Assembly: GCA_011800805.1 (NCBI GenBank) | Contig: MPNW01000250.1 | Location: 85,357 to 149,356 of the forward strand | DNA length: 64,000 bases | Direction: 5' to 3' | Source: Hirudo medicinalis | Lineage: Eukaryota; Annelida; Clitellata; Hirudinida; Hirudinidae | Shown: one piece after another, positions 63,030 through 64,000 of the stretch | Layout: every line of letters starts with the position of its first letter | How positions within the stretch are numbered: the stretch's first letter is position 1 | Translations under genes and position numbers: made by a program | The notes under the pieces: model-generated | What the model was told of the DNA's origin: nothing | The model's database searches: none | What the model saw: the letters and a program-made list of their open reading frames with translations, nothing else

Positions 63030-63900
63030 TGTGTACAGCAGGAATTCCAAGCTTTGGCTGCTGTCAAGGTCTTTCGTTGACGAATTCAAGATCAGCAAGA
63101 TAAGGACACAGTGGATGTTAAATACTTCGGCAGATCCCAGAGTACGCGAAGTCAAGCCACTGCTCAGATCTGGCAGAAAGTTCAATGCCCAGAATGAGAT
63201 AGACAAGACACAAAAACATTGTCCTTTGAGGAGATGAGGGGTCATATCCAGGTCGATCGTCACGGTGTCGGATGAGGTCATATGGTGAGATGGTCTCAGG
63301 CAACCCAGCAGTCAAATCTGCGCTTAATCCAGGAGAGAAGAAAGGGGGTGGAGAAAGAGAGTCACAAAGACTATGCAACAACATGGAGGGTGGATTACTT
63401 GGGATGAAACCCTCCAGCCAGCCATAATATGGAAGGAAATTTGGAGCATGCCCCCGCTTCGACTAGCCTTTGTGATAAGAGCCATCTACGACCAGATCCC
63501 CTCTAAAGACAACTTGCAGCGATGGGGTTTAGTAAACGAAAAAGATGCGAGCTCAGTGGCGAAGATCAAACTCTCCGGCACGTGCTTTCCGGTTGTTCCT
63601 ACGCGCACTTGCACTTCCACGCACATTCCAAGATAAACATGGCGAAACAATCAGGTCTTGGAGGTGGTCACAGAAGCTGTTAAAGGCTGCTTGCTCCAAA
63701 ACGAATGCTCGAGAGAGTGCCGCAGAGAAGAATGTAATTCCTGCGTGAGGACTGTTCCCAACACAGTAAGAACAGATGCACAGTTCCAAGTGAGAACATC
63801 TTCTAGAAGTCGATGGATATCGAGTCACAGGAACTCCAAGCTGTGATTGCCCGCGAGGCAAGAAGAAAGACACCTCGAATCGTTGAGCCTCGAAAATTCA
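63030..63900 (+). mobile_element. 3' part of a non-LTR retrotransposon (post-RT region)
   Basis: Broken frames read ATTWRVDYLG, then MPPLRLAFVIRAIYDQIPSK, DNLQRWGLVNEKDA, and CELSGEDQTLRHVLSGCSYA. The last is a relic of the Cys/His finger (CxLC..xTLxHVLSGCxxAL) found after the RT in several LINE groups. Later pieces (ARRKTPRIVEPRKFINVLVS) continue the plus strand. Frameshifts and stops show it is dead. Confidence 0.72.
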
Positions 63901-64000
63901 TAAATGTCCTTGTGTCGCGCGAATAATGTTGGAAAGTGAATGTTGAAGTGACCTTCAAGAGGCCTAAAGGGAAGTTTATTTTTACTCTCAGGAACGCTCG

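Overview
This is a strongly AT-rich stretch of animal nuclear DNA. Genes are split by short spliceosomal introns, simple repeats (GATGAT, AAT, GGAT) are frequent, and tRNA-derived SINEs, non-LTR retrotransposon pieces and hAT transposon remnants are scattered through it. The recognisable proteins (PACSIN/syndapin, Gfi1/senseless, PIN1, NFKBIL1-like, METTL13, a FACIT collagen, a TRIP12-like HECT ligase, a VCP relic) place it in Metazoa, most likely an invertebrate with a fairly compact genome. I cannot name the phylum from sequence alone. Two runs of N, several 1-3 base N joins and false duplications show that it is a draft scaffold.

Layout, left to right. 1-5 kb: PACSIN/syndapin (+). 6.1-7.0 kb: 3' end of an EGF-like single-pass membrane protein gene (-). 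10.3-11.9 kb: Gfi1/senseless zinc-finger factor (-). 12.9-14.9 kb: unrecognised single-pass membrane protein (-). 15.6-16.3 kb: PIN1 prolyl isomerase (-). 17.3-18.6 kb: NFKBIL1-like protein (-). 19.0-19.3 kb: 63-residue small membrane protein (+), divergent from NFKBIL1. 20.5-24.8 kb: METTL13 (-). 25.5-43.7 kb: a 26-exon FACIT (type IX-like) collagen (+), divergent from METTL13. For PIN1, NFKBIL1, METTL13, the small membrane protein and the collagen I placed every exon boundary, and each joined frame stays open and in phase from ATG to stop.

The collagen introns are crowded. One holds an intact, intronless 837-codon TRIP12-like HECT ubiquitin ligase on the opposite strand, plus a hAT relic and SINE pieces. 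Others hold a decayed LINE, a SINE, two minisatellites and a possible antisense Pro/Tyr-rich exon set.

44-64 kb is gene-poor and made of relics: a dispersed AAAACACC-type repeat, a 1.25 kb hAT element with target-site duplication, an intronless broken VCP/p97 copy, and a decayed second copy of the collagen 3' half (54.7-60.7 kb) itself invaded by a LINE. The window ends in another LINE remnant. The genes do not form one pathway. The most notable structures are the nested antisense HECT gene, the collagen duplication with its conserved downstream exon-like piece, the VCP relic lacking its D2 P-loop, and the dispersed repeat family.
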